Part shown: piece after piece, positions 27,859 through 36,421 of the stretch
Position numbering within the stretch: position 1 is the stretch's first letter
Layout: each line of letters starts with the position of its first letter
Assembly: GCA_018335915.1 (NCBI GenBank)
Contig: JAGXRL010000103.1
Span: 1-38,696, forward strand
Length of the DNA stretch: 38,696 bases
From: Candidatus Latescibacterota bacterium
GTDB lineage: Bacteria; Hydrothermota; Tepidihabitantia; Tepidihabitantales; CAIPLT01
Direction of reading: 5' to 3'
Position numbers and translations under genes: made by a program
Notes under the pieces: model-generated
Told to the model about the DNA's origin: nothing
What the model saw: only the letters and a program-made list of their open reading frames with translations
Database searches by the model: none

Positions 27859-28271
27859 AATTTTGATAATGCCTTAACAATCCCTAAAATCATTGCCTCT
27901 GGTTTAGGCGGACAACCTGGAATAAAAACGTCTACCGGCAGATGTTTTCCATAAGGACCGACTACATTATAAGAGTTCTTAAAAATATGGATATCGCAGG
28001 TACAGGAACCGATACCAATTACCAAACAAGGTTTTGGGGTCTGTTCATAGACTCGTAAGACCCGGGGCAGAGATTTTCGGTTAAGCACACCGGTCACAAG
28101 CAAAGCATCAGCATGACGAGGCGAACCAACTAAAACAATACCAAATCTTTCAACATCAAAGCGCGGTGTGATTAAATCTAAAATTTCAATATCACAGTTA
28201 TTACAGGAAGCAGCAGCAACATGGAACACCCAGGGAGATTTTTTCAATCCTTGTATTCTAAGGTCTTTCAT
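27855..28271 (-). CDS. NuoB/MbhJ-like hydrogenase small subunit
   Basis: ASCNNCDIEILDLITPRFDVERFGIVLVGSPRHADALLVTG...GIGSCTCD...VDVFIPGCPPKPEAM; ATG at 28271 is a better start than 28301. Confidence 0.92.
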   Translation of the reverse strand: MKDLRIQGLKKSPWVFHVAAASCNNCDIEILDLITPRFDVERFGIVLVGSPRHADALLVTGVLNRKSLPRVLRVYEQTPKPCLVIGIGSCTCDIHIFKNSYNVVGPYGKHLPVDVFIPGCPPKPEAMILGIVKALSKL

Positions 28272-28284
28272 AAATATTCTTTTC

Positions 28285-28380
28285 TTAACCACGAATGACA
28301 CGAATTACACGAATAATACGAAATTATGAATTCATTTATAAGAAATTCGTGTGGTTCGTTTATTTGTGATATTCGTGTTC
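28285..28380. repeat. 'AACCACGAATGACACGAATTACACG' repeat inside the hydrogenase operon
   Basis: TTAACCACGAATGACACGAATTACACGAATAATACG ... GAAATTCGTGTGGTTCGTTTATTTGTGATATTCGTG (inverted arms). Confidence 0.75.
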
Positions 28381-28393
28381 TCTTCATAAATAA

Positions 28394-29305
28394 TTACAAA
28401 TTATAAAATGCTAAAATTATACCAACAATTGCAAATGGTACTAATCCAATCCAGAAGAATTTTAATGCCTGGTCAATGCGTAATCTCGGGTTAGTATTTT
28501 TTAAGAGTATAACCAGAACGACTAATAAGAGTAGTTTGGGAATTGCCCACCGGCTGGCGAGTCCGCCCCAAAAGATTGTGATTAAAAAGCAGGGTAAGAT
28601 AAAAAACATCATTGCTTTGGTTAATTTAAACATGGCTAAAGCTACACCTGAATATTCAAGCAATGGTCCGGCCATAATTTCCTGTTCTGCTTCAGCAATG
28701 TCAAACGGCACATATCCGAGTTTTGCCTGCATCGCAAATAAAGAAATGAGCATCGCAATAACACCAGAAAAAGAATAGAGAATCGGTCCGTACAACTGCT
28801 GAAACGCAACCATCTCACCGATTCTTATCTGACCGCCGGTTTTAATCACCGCAATCAGAATCGCGGCTAAGAACGGCAGCTCATAAGCAAAATATAAAGT
28901 CATTTCCCGTGACGCACCAACCGCGCTTAACGGATTTTTTGATGCCGAACCGCCAAGAATCAGGCCGAGCGGTGGCAGCGCTAAGAGATAAATCAAGACA
29001 ATCAAATCACCAACAAAGGATTTATCAGGCATAAAGTTCATGGCAAAGAGCATAACTGCAATAATAGTCATCGCAATGACACCCAGCATTGGCGCTAACA
29101 AGAAAATAAATTTAGGTGTGCCGGCTGGAATCATGGTTTCTTTAGCGAGCAGTTTAAAGAAATCAGCAAACGGCTGGTACCAGGGCGGTCCGATCCGCCA
29201 GTGAATACGGGCAGTTACTTTTCGGTCAACCCAGGTTAAGAGCATACCGACAATCGCAGTAAAAAGAAAGCCCGGAAATACCAAGAACCAGAAAGCTATT
29301 TTCAT
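28394..29305 (-). CDS. NuoH/MbhM-like membrane anchor subunit
   Basis: LLTWVDRKVTARIHWRIGPPWYQPFADFFKLLAKE; ASREMTLYFAYELPFLAAIL; PFDIAEAEQEIMAGPLLEYSG. Confidence 0.93.
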   Translation of the reverse strand: MKIAFWFLVFPGFLFTAIVGMLLTWVDRKVTARIHWRIGPPWYQPFADFFKLLAKETMIPAGTPKFIFLLAPMLGVIAMTIIAVMLFAMNFMPDKSFVGDLIVLIYLLALPPLGLILGGSASKNPLSAVGASREMTLYFAYELPFLAAILIAVIKTGGQIRIGEMVAFQQLYGPILYSFSGVIAMLISLFAMQAKLGYVPFDIAEAEQEIMAGPLLEYSGVALAMFKLTKAMMFFILPCFLITIFWGGLASRWAIPKLLLLVVLVILLKNTNPRLRIDQALKFFWIGLVPFAIVGIILAFYNL

Positions 29306-29312
29306 AAGACAT

Positions 29313-29410
29313 CACCACTAAGGCACAAAGTCTTCAAGGGCACAAACCAGAATTTCGAATTTCGAATTTCGAATTTTTCTTTTCTCTGTGTCTTCGTGTC
29401 TCTGTGGTAT
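29313..29410. repeat. 'ACCACTAAGGCACAAAG...CTCTGTGGTAT' repeat inside the hydrogenase operon
   Basis: CACCACTAAGGCACAAAGTC; three tandem AATTTCGAATTTCGAATTTCGAA units; TTCTCTGTGTCTTCGTGTCTCTGTGGTATAA. Confidence 0.75.
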
Positions 29411-29420
29411 AATTTTTTAA

Positions 29421-29900
29421 TCATGTGCGCCTCCAGAATGGAGAACGGGAAATGAACCGTTTACTGATAATTGTCTTTTTAGCCTCGGCTTCAGTCATGT
29501 ATTTTAAGGCACCAGACGTACAGCTTGCCACGCAACGCGGTCCGGCTTCGCGGTCATGACATAAACTACATTTCTGAGAAACATGATTAAAAAGACTCTG
29601 GTCTAAAACTCCGAACGGGCAGGCCAAAATACATGATTTGCAGCCGACGCAGTGAAAACTCGCCTGCAAGACCAGACCATTTTCAGTTTCTTTTAAGACT
29701 TCAAACGGGCAGGCACGGGCGCACAAAGGTTCTTCGCAATGACGGCAGGCAATCGGCAGATATACGGTTGCTGAGACCTCGCCATAACGGATTCTTGCTT
29801 CATTAAAGGTACTGCGGCAGGCTGCTTCACAAGAGCGGCATCCAATACAATAATCTAAATCAAGATAAATTCTTTTTTCGTTATTTGGCATTACTTTCAT
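29421..29900 (-). CDS. HycB/HydN-like polyferredoxin (four 4Fe-4S motifs)
   Basis: CIGCRSCEAAC, CRHCEEPLCARACPFEV, CVGCKSCILACPFGVL, CSLCHDREAGPRCVASC. Confidence 0.9.
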   Translation of the reverse strand: MKVMPNNEKRIYLDLDYCIGCRSCEAACRSTFNEARIRYGEVSATVYLPIACRHCEEPLCARACPFEVLKETENGLVLQASFHCVGCKSCILACPFGVLDQSLFNHVSQKCSLCHDREAGPRCVASCTSGALKYMTEAEAKKTIISKRFISRSPFWRRT

Positions 29901-29911
29901 TCTTTATATTT

Positions 29912-29966
29912 TAAACCACGGATTTGACGGAGAATTTTGAATTTTATCTGCGTTCATCTGTGGTTT
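29912..29966. repeat. 'AAACCACGGATTTGACGG...CATCTGTGGTTT' repeat inside the hydrogenase operon
   Basis: AAACCACGGATTTGACGGAGAATTTTGAATTTTATCTGCGTTCATCTGTGGTTT. Confidence 0.75.
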
Positions 29967-29973
29967 CATTTAT

Positions 29974-31689
29974 TTATTCACCCGTTCCGACCTTTTTTAT
30001 TATGCCGCTGGCAGTGCTGACAAGGATTTCTTTGGTTAAATCATCAGTCTGGATTGGAAAGAGTTCGCGATTATCGGGTGTAGTTACCGAAACAGCGGCA
30101 GTGTGATTAGGCAGAGAAGGCGTAATTTTTGCAATATAAGTTTTTTCTTTGCCGTTAATACTTAATATTACTTTATCATCTGGTTTGATGTTGAGGTGTT
30201 CAGCATTAAGCGGATTTATTTTAATTGTCTCGGCATCGTTTTCAAACAAACCGCGGTATGCGAATGGTGTTTCTTCGCCGATAACGGTAAAGTCCGGATT
30301 GTCCTTATAATTTTCGACAAAACTGATTAACCGGTTAATTACATCGTCAATATTTAAATTACTATTAAAATTTAATCTCGGTTTAGTTTTGGTACTGCTG
30401 TACGGAACGATTGAGTCGAGTATTTCGGGAATCGGTTTTGTGCCGTTAAGCGCAGGCGCTACTGGTTTGAGGTTTTGCCGGGACCATAAGGTATTAATTG
30501 TGCCTGATTTTTCCAAAAGTGACGGCACGGCTAAAGTGTAATTTCTGGTTATTCCACTTATCTGGCTTATGTGCGGATTGCGAAAAGTATCAGCGTGAAT
30601 AAACATATCTAATTTATTTAAGTAAGGAAAGACTTGCGGATAATAATATGGAAAATCTTCGCCAAAATTGATTAAAGCTTTGATTTTTTCCTGATCGAGC
30701 ATTTCCAGAACAGAACCAAAACCGACTTTTCCAAAAGGCACCATTGATAAAGCCGGTGCCAGAAACTTTTTACCCGGGATAAGAACAGCTATTAATTGTG
30801 CTAATAACGACAGTAATAGCGGGTCTTTGGTTTTACCAAAATCGATTGCGCACAAGATAACGCTATGCTCATTGGCAGTAATTGACTGGCAAATCTCCTG
30901 GATATCTTTTTCCAAGACGCCGCATATTTCCAATAATCGGGAAGATAGTTTTTTCAGACTGTTAAAATTCCTGTCTCCAAGCATGTCTTTGGCCGGTTTA
31001 CCCATCGCAAGAATCAATGCTGCTAATACTATCGGTTCAGTATTCGGTTTTGTCCAGATAAATTTATTGGCAAACCCAGCCAGTTTGGTATTGACTGAAT
31101 CAATATAAAACAGGCGGTGACTGCGGTCTGCATATTTGGCATCTAAGATTGGTTTGGCAATCACTGGTGACTTGCTGAAAACATCGCCGATTATCAGAAT
31201 CTGCCTGGCATTAGCAATATCTTTCAAATCAGCATTCTCGATGTTGCTGATGCCATAACTCAAAAATGACTCGGGATGCAGATAGGTGCGCGCAATTTTA
31301 TCGACTTTTAATTCCTGAGCAAAGCTAAAAATCGCAGTCAATTCTTCAATCGTGTTATTCGTATCATAGGTAACAGCGATTTCACTGGCGGGAATCGATT
31401 TGAGATGTGAACTAATCTGTTTGAGCGCATCGTTCCAGATAACGTTCTTGTTGTTGAATAGGGGGTAAGCAAGACGCCTTTTATGATTTAAGACGGTCGG
31501 CGCTAAATTGCCCCGGGCGCATAATCTGCCTTGATTAATATCAGATTTGGCATCATATTCATTCTTGTACAGAATAAAATCACCGCGATTAATCTCGTTG
31601 ATTGCCAGTTCACAGCCATACAAGCAGAACGGACAGACAGATTTTTTTATTTCGGATTTCGAATTTAGTGCTTCGGATTTATGCTTCAT
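29974..31689 (-). CDS. Molybdopterin-oxidoreductase-fold iron-sulfur protein (FdhA/NuoG-like), probably without Mo-ligand Cys/Sec
   Basis: N-terminal CPFCLYGCEL...GRLCARGNLAP 4Fe-4S motif, bis-MGD-type domains, C-terminal INPLNAEHLNIKPDDKVILS molydopterin-binding-like domain; residues at the expected catalytic site read ARTYLHPESF. Confidence 0.8.
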   Translation of the reverse strand: MKHKSEALNSKSEIKKSVCPFCLYGCELAINEINRGDFILYKNEYDAKSDINQGRLCARGNLAPTVLNHKRRLAYPLFNNKNVIWNDALKQISSHLKSIPASEIAVTYDTNNTIEELTAIFSFAQELKVDKIARTYLHPESFLSYGISNIENADLKDIANARQILIIGDVFSKSPVIAKPILDAKYADRSHRLFYIDSVNTKLAGFANKFIWTKPNTEPIVLAALILAMGKPAKDMLGDRNFNSLKKLSSRLLEICGVLEKDIQEICQSITANEHSVILCAIDFGKTKDPLLLSLLAQLIAVLIPGKKFLAPALSMVPFGKVGFGSVLEMLDQEKIKALINFGEDFPYYYPQVFPYLNKLDMFIHADTFRNPHISQISGITRNYTLAVPSLLEKSGTINTLWSRQNLKPVAPALNGTKPIPEILDSIVPYSSTKTKPRLNFNSNLNIDDVINRLISFVENYKDNPDFTVIGEETPFAYRGLFENDAETIKINPLNAEHLNIKPDDKVILSINGKEKTYIAKITPSLPNHTAAVSVTTPDNRELFPIQTDDLTKEILVSTASGIIKKVGTGE

Positions 31690-32504
31690 CAGAATGGGTC
31701 CTCAATATCTTTCACCTGGTCCCAGGTCAAGACCGGACCGTCTTGACAGACAAAATATTTTCCGCACCGGCAATGACCGCACTGGCCAATACCGCAGGAC
31801 ATATTCTTTTCCATTGATAAATAAATATTCTTGCCGTCAAACCCTTTTTCCAGTAATTTTAAAGTACCAAATTTCATCATAATCGGTGGTCCGCACACGA
31901 CCGCAACAATATCTTGAGTATTTTGCAGCGAATCATCTAATAAAACCGTGACGACGCCGGTTTTTCCTTTCCAGGTTTTATCACCAACATCCACTGATAA
32001 GTCAATATCAACACCTTTCCATGTTTTCCATTCAGGCAAGAGATATTTATAGACAATGTCGGCTGGTGTGCGGGCACCATATTTGATATAAATCTTACCA
32101 TACTTTTTAATATTTTCTGCCAGAGCAAGAAATAACGAGCGTAATGGCGCTAAACCGACACCGCCGCCGAGAATCAATACTTCCCGCTTTTCAAATTCTT
32201 CAATCGGATAACGCTTGCCAAACGGTCCGCGCACAGCGAGAGAGTCACCAGGTTTCATTTCAAATAGAGCCGAAGTAGCCCGTCCGACTTTCATAATCGT
32301 CATTTCCAGAGTATCTTTCACAAACGGTGAAGATGAAGGCGTAAACGGTGCTTCGCCAACCCCGGGTATGGTCAGTTGAATAAACTGACCGGCATCAAAA
32401 GAGAACTTATTGCCCTGCAAGTCGAGCACAAATGTCTTGATTGTCGGTGTTTCATCAATGATTTTAGTGATTGTGACCGGGAAGGGCTGGAATGGGTTTT
32501 TCAT
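31689..32504 (-). CDS. FAD/NAD(P)-binding 2Fe-2S oxidoreductase (sulfhydrogenase gamma/HydG-like)
   Basis: FDAGQFIQLTIPGVGEAPFTPSSSP, VLILGGGVGLAPLRSL, VCGPPIMMK, SMEKNMSCGIGQCGHCRCGKYFVCQDGPV. Confidence 0.92.
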   Translation of the reverse strand: MKNPFQPFPVTITKIIDETPTIKTFVLDLQGNKFSFDAGQFIQLTIPGVGEAPFTPSSSPFVKDTLEMTIMKVGRATSALFEMKPGDSLAVRGPFGKRYPIEEFEKREVLILGGGVGLAPLRSLFLALAENIKKYGKIYIKYGARTPADIVYKYLLPEWKTWKGVDIDLSVDVGDKTWKGKTGVVTVLLDDSLQNTQDIVAVVCGPPIMMKFGTLKLLEKGFDGKNIYLSMEKNMSCGIGQCGHCRCGKYFVCQDGPVLTWDQVKDIEDPF

Positions 32505-33541
32505 ACTTTTTCCAGTACTTTTCTGATATCAATCTTACCCATACAGACTGAATAACATCGTCCGCAGCCAGAACAGGCGTAAAAATCATACTTGTTCTTA
32601 AAATGCATAAACTTGCAGTGAAAACGGTTTCTAAATCGTTTCCAGAATTCAGCCCGGTCCTGCATACCGCCGCCAACCCGTGCATAAGCCGCATAATAAC
32701 AGGCATCCCAGATTTTGTGCCGTTCAAATGATTCTTTATGAGTCGGGGTATCATATAACAGGAAACAAAAACAAGTCGGGCAGACCATGAGACAGCCAAA
32801 ACACTCGACACACTTATCAGCATGCTCCTGCCAGAAATTTGCTTCGGTTTTTTCGTCAATTGCTTTGGGTAAATCGTCGCGCAATTTGCTGGGATTAATT
32901 TTTTCCAAACTCTGCATTGCCTGTTTCCGTTTTTCATTTCGTTGACTCAAATCTTCAGATGATGCTTCTTGAAACAGGTGATTATTGTCGCGTAAAAAAT
33001 CTTCGCCTTTTTTAGTAGCGGATTCGAAAATATAACCATTAGGCAAGGTGGTTAAAATTATATCTGCGCCTTTTTCCGGATAGGGTTTTAATCCGACCAG
33101 ATTGCAAAAACAGGTGTCTTTGGGTGCTGGACAATCTGCGGCAATGATTATGGTGCGGTCAAGCTGTGATTTATAAAATGCGTCGCCATACTCATTTTCC
33201 AGATACATCTTCTGATGCACCATCAAGGGCCGCAAATCACAGTTCTTGGCGCCGATAATAACCCGGGGCGATTCGTCCAGTTTAACATTTACTTTTGAAT
33301 CTTTATTTAAACCGCCGACTTTAAGTCTGGGATTAAAGAAAAACCCCTTGAGTGCTTGAGTCGGTCGGATTTCCTGCAAAGCTTTATACATGGAATTGTC
33401 AGTACCACTGAAAAACTCGGGCGTGAGTTTACGGTAATGAATTTTATTTTCCAAAAAATCGGGATAGTAAACTGAGTAGGATTCGTGAATTTTTCTCAAC
33501 CATTGGTTGAACTTATATCTGTTCAAAAACAATATTGACAT
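32501..33541 (-). CDS. 4Fe-4S dicluster protein (sulfhydrogenase beta/HydB-like)
   Basis: VIIGAKNCDLRPL, ADCPAPKDTCFC, CVECFGCLMVCPTCFCF, CSGCGRCYSVCMGKIDI: HydB/anaerobic sulfite reductase A family. Confidence 0.9.
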   Translation of the reverse strand: MSILFLNRYKFNQWLRKIHESYSVYYPDFLENKIHYRKLTPEFFSGTDNSMYKALQEIRPTQALKGFFFNPRLKVGGLNKDSKVNVKLDESPRVIIGAKNCDLRPLMVHQKMYLENEYGDAFYKSQLDRTIIIAADCPAPKDTCFCNLVGLKPYPEKGADIILTTLPNGYIFESATKKGEDFLRDNNHLFQEASSEDLSQRNEKRKQAMQSLEKINPSKLRDDLPKAIDEKTEANFWQEHADKCVECFGCLMVCPTCFCFLLYDTPTHKESFERHKIWDACYYAAYARVGGGMQDRAEFWKRFRNRFHCKFMHFKNKYDFYACSGCGRCYSVCMGKIDIRKVLEKV

Positions 33542-33553
33542 TATTCGATTAAC

Positions 33554-33581
33554 AATTTAACAGAAAATCTGACTTTGTCAA
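33554..33581 (-). promoter_or_regulatory. Candidate promoter of the hydrogenase operon
   Basis: Minus strand TTGACA (33576-33581)-16 nt-TAATTT-like box TAAATT (33554-33559), only about 12 nt upstream of the ATG. Confidence 0.4.
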
Positions 33582-34027
33582 GAGTAAATATAAAATATTT
33601 TTGAAAAGTAAGTTTGCTGATCAATTACTATATATAGGCATAATTTATTGAATATGGATACTAATTGATATAATAAAGAAATATTCTGTGATAGTCAATG
33701 AAAGAATTTACCATGACAGACATTATATTGGAGGTTAAACTTTCTGCCCACGGAAACCCAGAAATCTTTTCCCACGCGCGTTACTTCATTTTAAAATATT
33801 AATTAGAATTTAAAAATTTCAATCTTCAATTTATAATTCGTTGTATCTTTCCAAGGTATGCGGGTAAATCTCGCCCATTTCACTGAATCGAGGCAAGAAA
33901 ACTGAGAGCGTACCTTTTTATAACCTATTGACTGTTGATCCGTGTTTGTCCGTGGCTTTTTTGTTTTACAGGTCAGATTTGTTATGGTTTCTTCGTAATA
34001 GATATTTGAAATTTTCATAAATAACTA

Positions 34028-34056
34028 TTGACAAACGACTATAATCGAATTATGCT
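34028..34056 (+). promoter_or_regulatory. Candidate pheT promoter
   Basis: TTGACA (34028-34033)-17 nt-TATGCT (34051-34056), plus an alternative TATAAT at 34040-34045; all within 36 nt of the pheT start codons. Confidence 0.45.
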
Positions 34057-34063
34057 AAAAATT

Positions 34064-36355
34064 ATGTTAGTTTCGATTAAATGGCTTAATGAGTTTATCA
34101 CTTGTAATAAATCAGCGCAGGAACTGGCTGATTTGTTCACGCTTAAAGGAATTGAAGTAAAAAGTATTTCCCGGGTCGGTAAAGTTCTTGAAGGTTTTGT
34201 TGTCACCGAAGTAAAAGTTATTGATAAAAATAATCTGACCGTATCAGACGGAAAGACAACATATACTTTTTCAACAGTTACTTATCACTTAAAACAAGGC
34301 GATAAGATTGGTTTTAATTTCCAAACTAATCAATGGCTCAATCCGCAATTAATCGGATTGAGTGAAGACGCTTTGCCCTATGTATTGGAAAAAGATTACG
34401 AGACCGGTAAACCGGTTTTAGATTATTTAGACGATGAGGTGATTGAGCTGGAAATTCTGCCGAACCGCGGGGACTTGATGTCAATGCTTGGCATTGCCCG
34501 GGAACTCTCCAGTTATAAAGAGATAGAACAATCATTGCATATCAGCACAGCACCCAAACCGATTGATTCAGATAAATATTTTATCGCTGACTTATTGGAA
34601 TTACAGGTATTGGACAGCAACGCCTGCCCTGATTATATTGCCCGCATGATTTGCGATGTTAAGATTTCGGCATCGCCGTTCTGGCTGCAGTGGCGGCTTT
34701 TGGCAGTCGGTTTGCGGCCGATTAATAATATTGTCGATGCAACCAATTATATGATGGTCAAATACGGCACACCTCTGCACGCATTTGATTATGATAAGGT
34801 GACCGACCAAACAATTCAGGTGCGTTTTGCAAATAAGAACGAGAAGATACGAACGATTGATAATAATCTGCATAGTTTGAACGAGAAAGTGCTCTTAATT
34901 GCGGATAAAAAATTTCCGATTGCCCTGGCCGGGATTATGGGCGGTCTAACTTCAGAAATCAGTTTTAATACAAAACGGGTGCTTATTGAATGTGCCCGGT
35001 TTAATCCGCAAATTGTGCGTCGGGGCAGTAAGAGTATTAATCTGTCAAGCGAAGCTTCGCAAAGGTTTGAAATGGGTATTGACAGCGAGATTTTAGAGAC
35101 CGCATCAGAGGAAGTGAGTATTCTCATAAGTCAATTAAGTAACGGTATAGTTGCACAAGGAAAACTCGAATCGCGCACTCAAGATAAGCCGATTACAATC
35201 AGTCTTTCTTACACAAAAACCAACCGGTTACTTGGGCTCAGTTTATCCGCGCAGCAGATAAAGAATATTTTAATTAAGCTGAACTGTCATATCGAAGAAA
35301 AGGGCGACTCGGTTCTTGTTGAGACGCCTTCATACCGGTTTGATTTGGCAAGAGATGTTGATTTAGTCGAGGAGATTGGACGGATTCATGGTTATGATAA
35401 ACTGGAGTCAGTTTTCTCGCTACGCGGTAACAGAGCAGGTCAGGTCGATAAATTATCCCGACAATTCAGCCAAATCCGTAATTTTTTTATCGGACTTGGA
35501 TTCGTCGAAAATTATTCAATCAGTTTTTGTGACGAGTTGACCGCTAAACTTTTTACCAGTGAAGAGATTGTCAGAATACCGAACCCGCTTAATGAACGGT
35601 ATTCAGCGCTAAGACCGTCAATTCTGGCAACTTTATTAGATTGCGTGCGGATTAATTACAGCCGCGGCAATAAGAACCTGCGCCTGTTTGAAATCGGTAA
35701 GGTTTTTGCAAAAGATAAAGACTTATCAGAAACTGTCCATATTACCGCTTTACTAACCGGTGAAGCGCAACCATTATTCTGGCGACACAATGACGAGTCA
35801 ACATATGACTATTTTGACGTTAAAGGTATTACTGAATCATTTCTCGATTATCTGAAAATTAAAGAGATTAGTTTTAATAAAATCGAATCTCATTTCCTGA
35901 ATAAGAACGCCATGCATATCAAATATGCTGATAAAGAAATTGGTTATCTGGGTGAACTGAATAAAACAGTTTTAGATAAGTTTGATATTCCGGCTGCGGT
36001 GTATGTGATGAATCTCGATCTGGCAGAAATCTTAAAATTAGCACCATCATACCGTTTTTATCAGGCTTTGCCACGATTTCCATCGGTGGTAAGAGATTTT
36101 GCCTTAGTCATTGATGACTCTTTTGCGGTACAACAGTTGACGAGTTCGGTGGAAAAGATTACCGGTGCCCTGTTACAGAGTGTTGAGATATTTGATTATT
36201 TCGGGGGAAAGCCACTACCGCCAGGTAAAAGGAATCTCGGCATCCGGATTGCCCTGCAATCAGAAGAACGAACCCTGCAGCAAGCCGAAGTTAATAAGAT
36301 ATTTGATAAGATATTGGAGTACATAACTGAAAAATGGCATGTGCAGATTCGGTAA
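34064..36355 (+). CDS. pheT: Phenylalanine--tRNA ligase beta subunit
   Basis: MLVSIKWLNEFITCNKSAQELADLFTLKGIEVKSI, LEILPNRGDLMSMLGIARELSS, AGIMGGLTSEI, C-terminal FDX-ACB domain (YQALPRFPSVVRDFALVIDD). Start 34064 or 34052; the track TTG at 34028 is probably the -35 box. Confidence 0.94.
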   Translation: MLVSIKWLNEFITCNKSAQELADLFTLKGIEVKSISRVGKVLEGFVVTEVKVIDKNNLTVSDGKTTYTFSTVTYHLKQGDKIGFNFQTNQWLNPQLIGLSEDALPYVLEKDYETGKPVLDYLDDEVIELEILPNRGDLMSMLGIARELSSYKEIEQSLHISTAPKPIDSDKYFIADLLELQVLDSNACPDYIARMICDVKISASPFWLQWRLLAVGLRPINNIVDATNYMMVKYGTPLHAFDYDKVTDQTIQVRFANKNEKIRTIDNNLHSLNEKVLLIADKKFPIALAGIMGGLTSEISFNTKRVLIECARFNPQIVRRGSKSINLSSEASQRFEMGIDSEILETASEEVSILISQLSNGIVAQGKLESRTQDKPITISLSYTKTNRLLGLSLSAQQIKNILIKLNCHIEEKGDSVLVETPSYRFDLARDVDLVEEIGRIHGYDKLESVFSLRGNRAGQVDKLSRQFSQIRNFFIGLGFVENYSISFCDELTAKLFTSEEIVRIPNPLNERYSALRPSILATLLDCVRINYSRGNKNLRLFEIGKVFAKDKDLSETVHITALLTGEAQPLFWRHNDESTYDYFDVKGITESFLDYLKIKEISFNKIESHFLNKNAMHIKYADKEIGYLGELNKTVLDKFDIPAAVYVMNLDLAEILKLAPSYRFYQALPRFPSVVRDFALVIDDSFAVQQLTSSVEKITGALLQSVEIFDYFGGKPLPPGKRNLGIRIALQSEERTLQQAEVNKIFDKILEYITEKWHVQIR

Positions 36356-36421
36356 TAAAAAATTTACCACTTCACCCAAATTAATCGAATGAGACGAATA
36401 AAAACATCGTGGAATAATTAA

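Noticed and set aside
26244-29305. Respiratory complex I (nuo) operon
   Set aside because: The large subunit retains both [NiFe] CxxC motifs, and nuoE/F/A/J are absent in favour of Mrp-type subunits; a hydrogenase is the better call.
29974-31689. Selenocysteine formate dehydrogenase
   Set aside because: No in-frame TGA and no Cys at the expected catalytic position by eye; not called fdhF.
34028-34063. pheT start at TTG 34028 given by the ORF track
   Set aside because: TTGACA there is better explained as a promoter -35 box; PheT homologs begin with the MLVSIKWL-type sequence.
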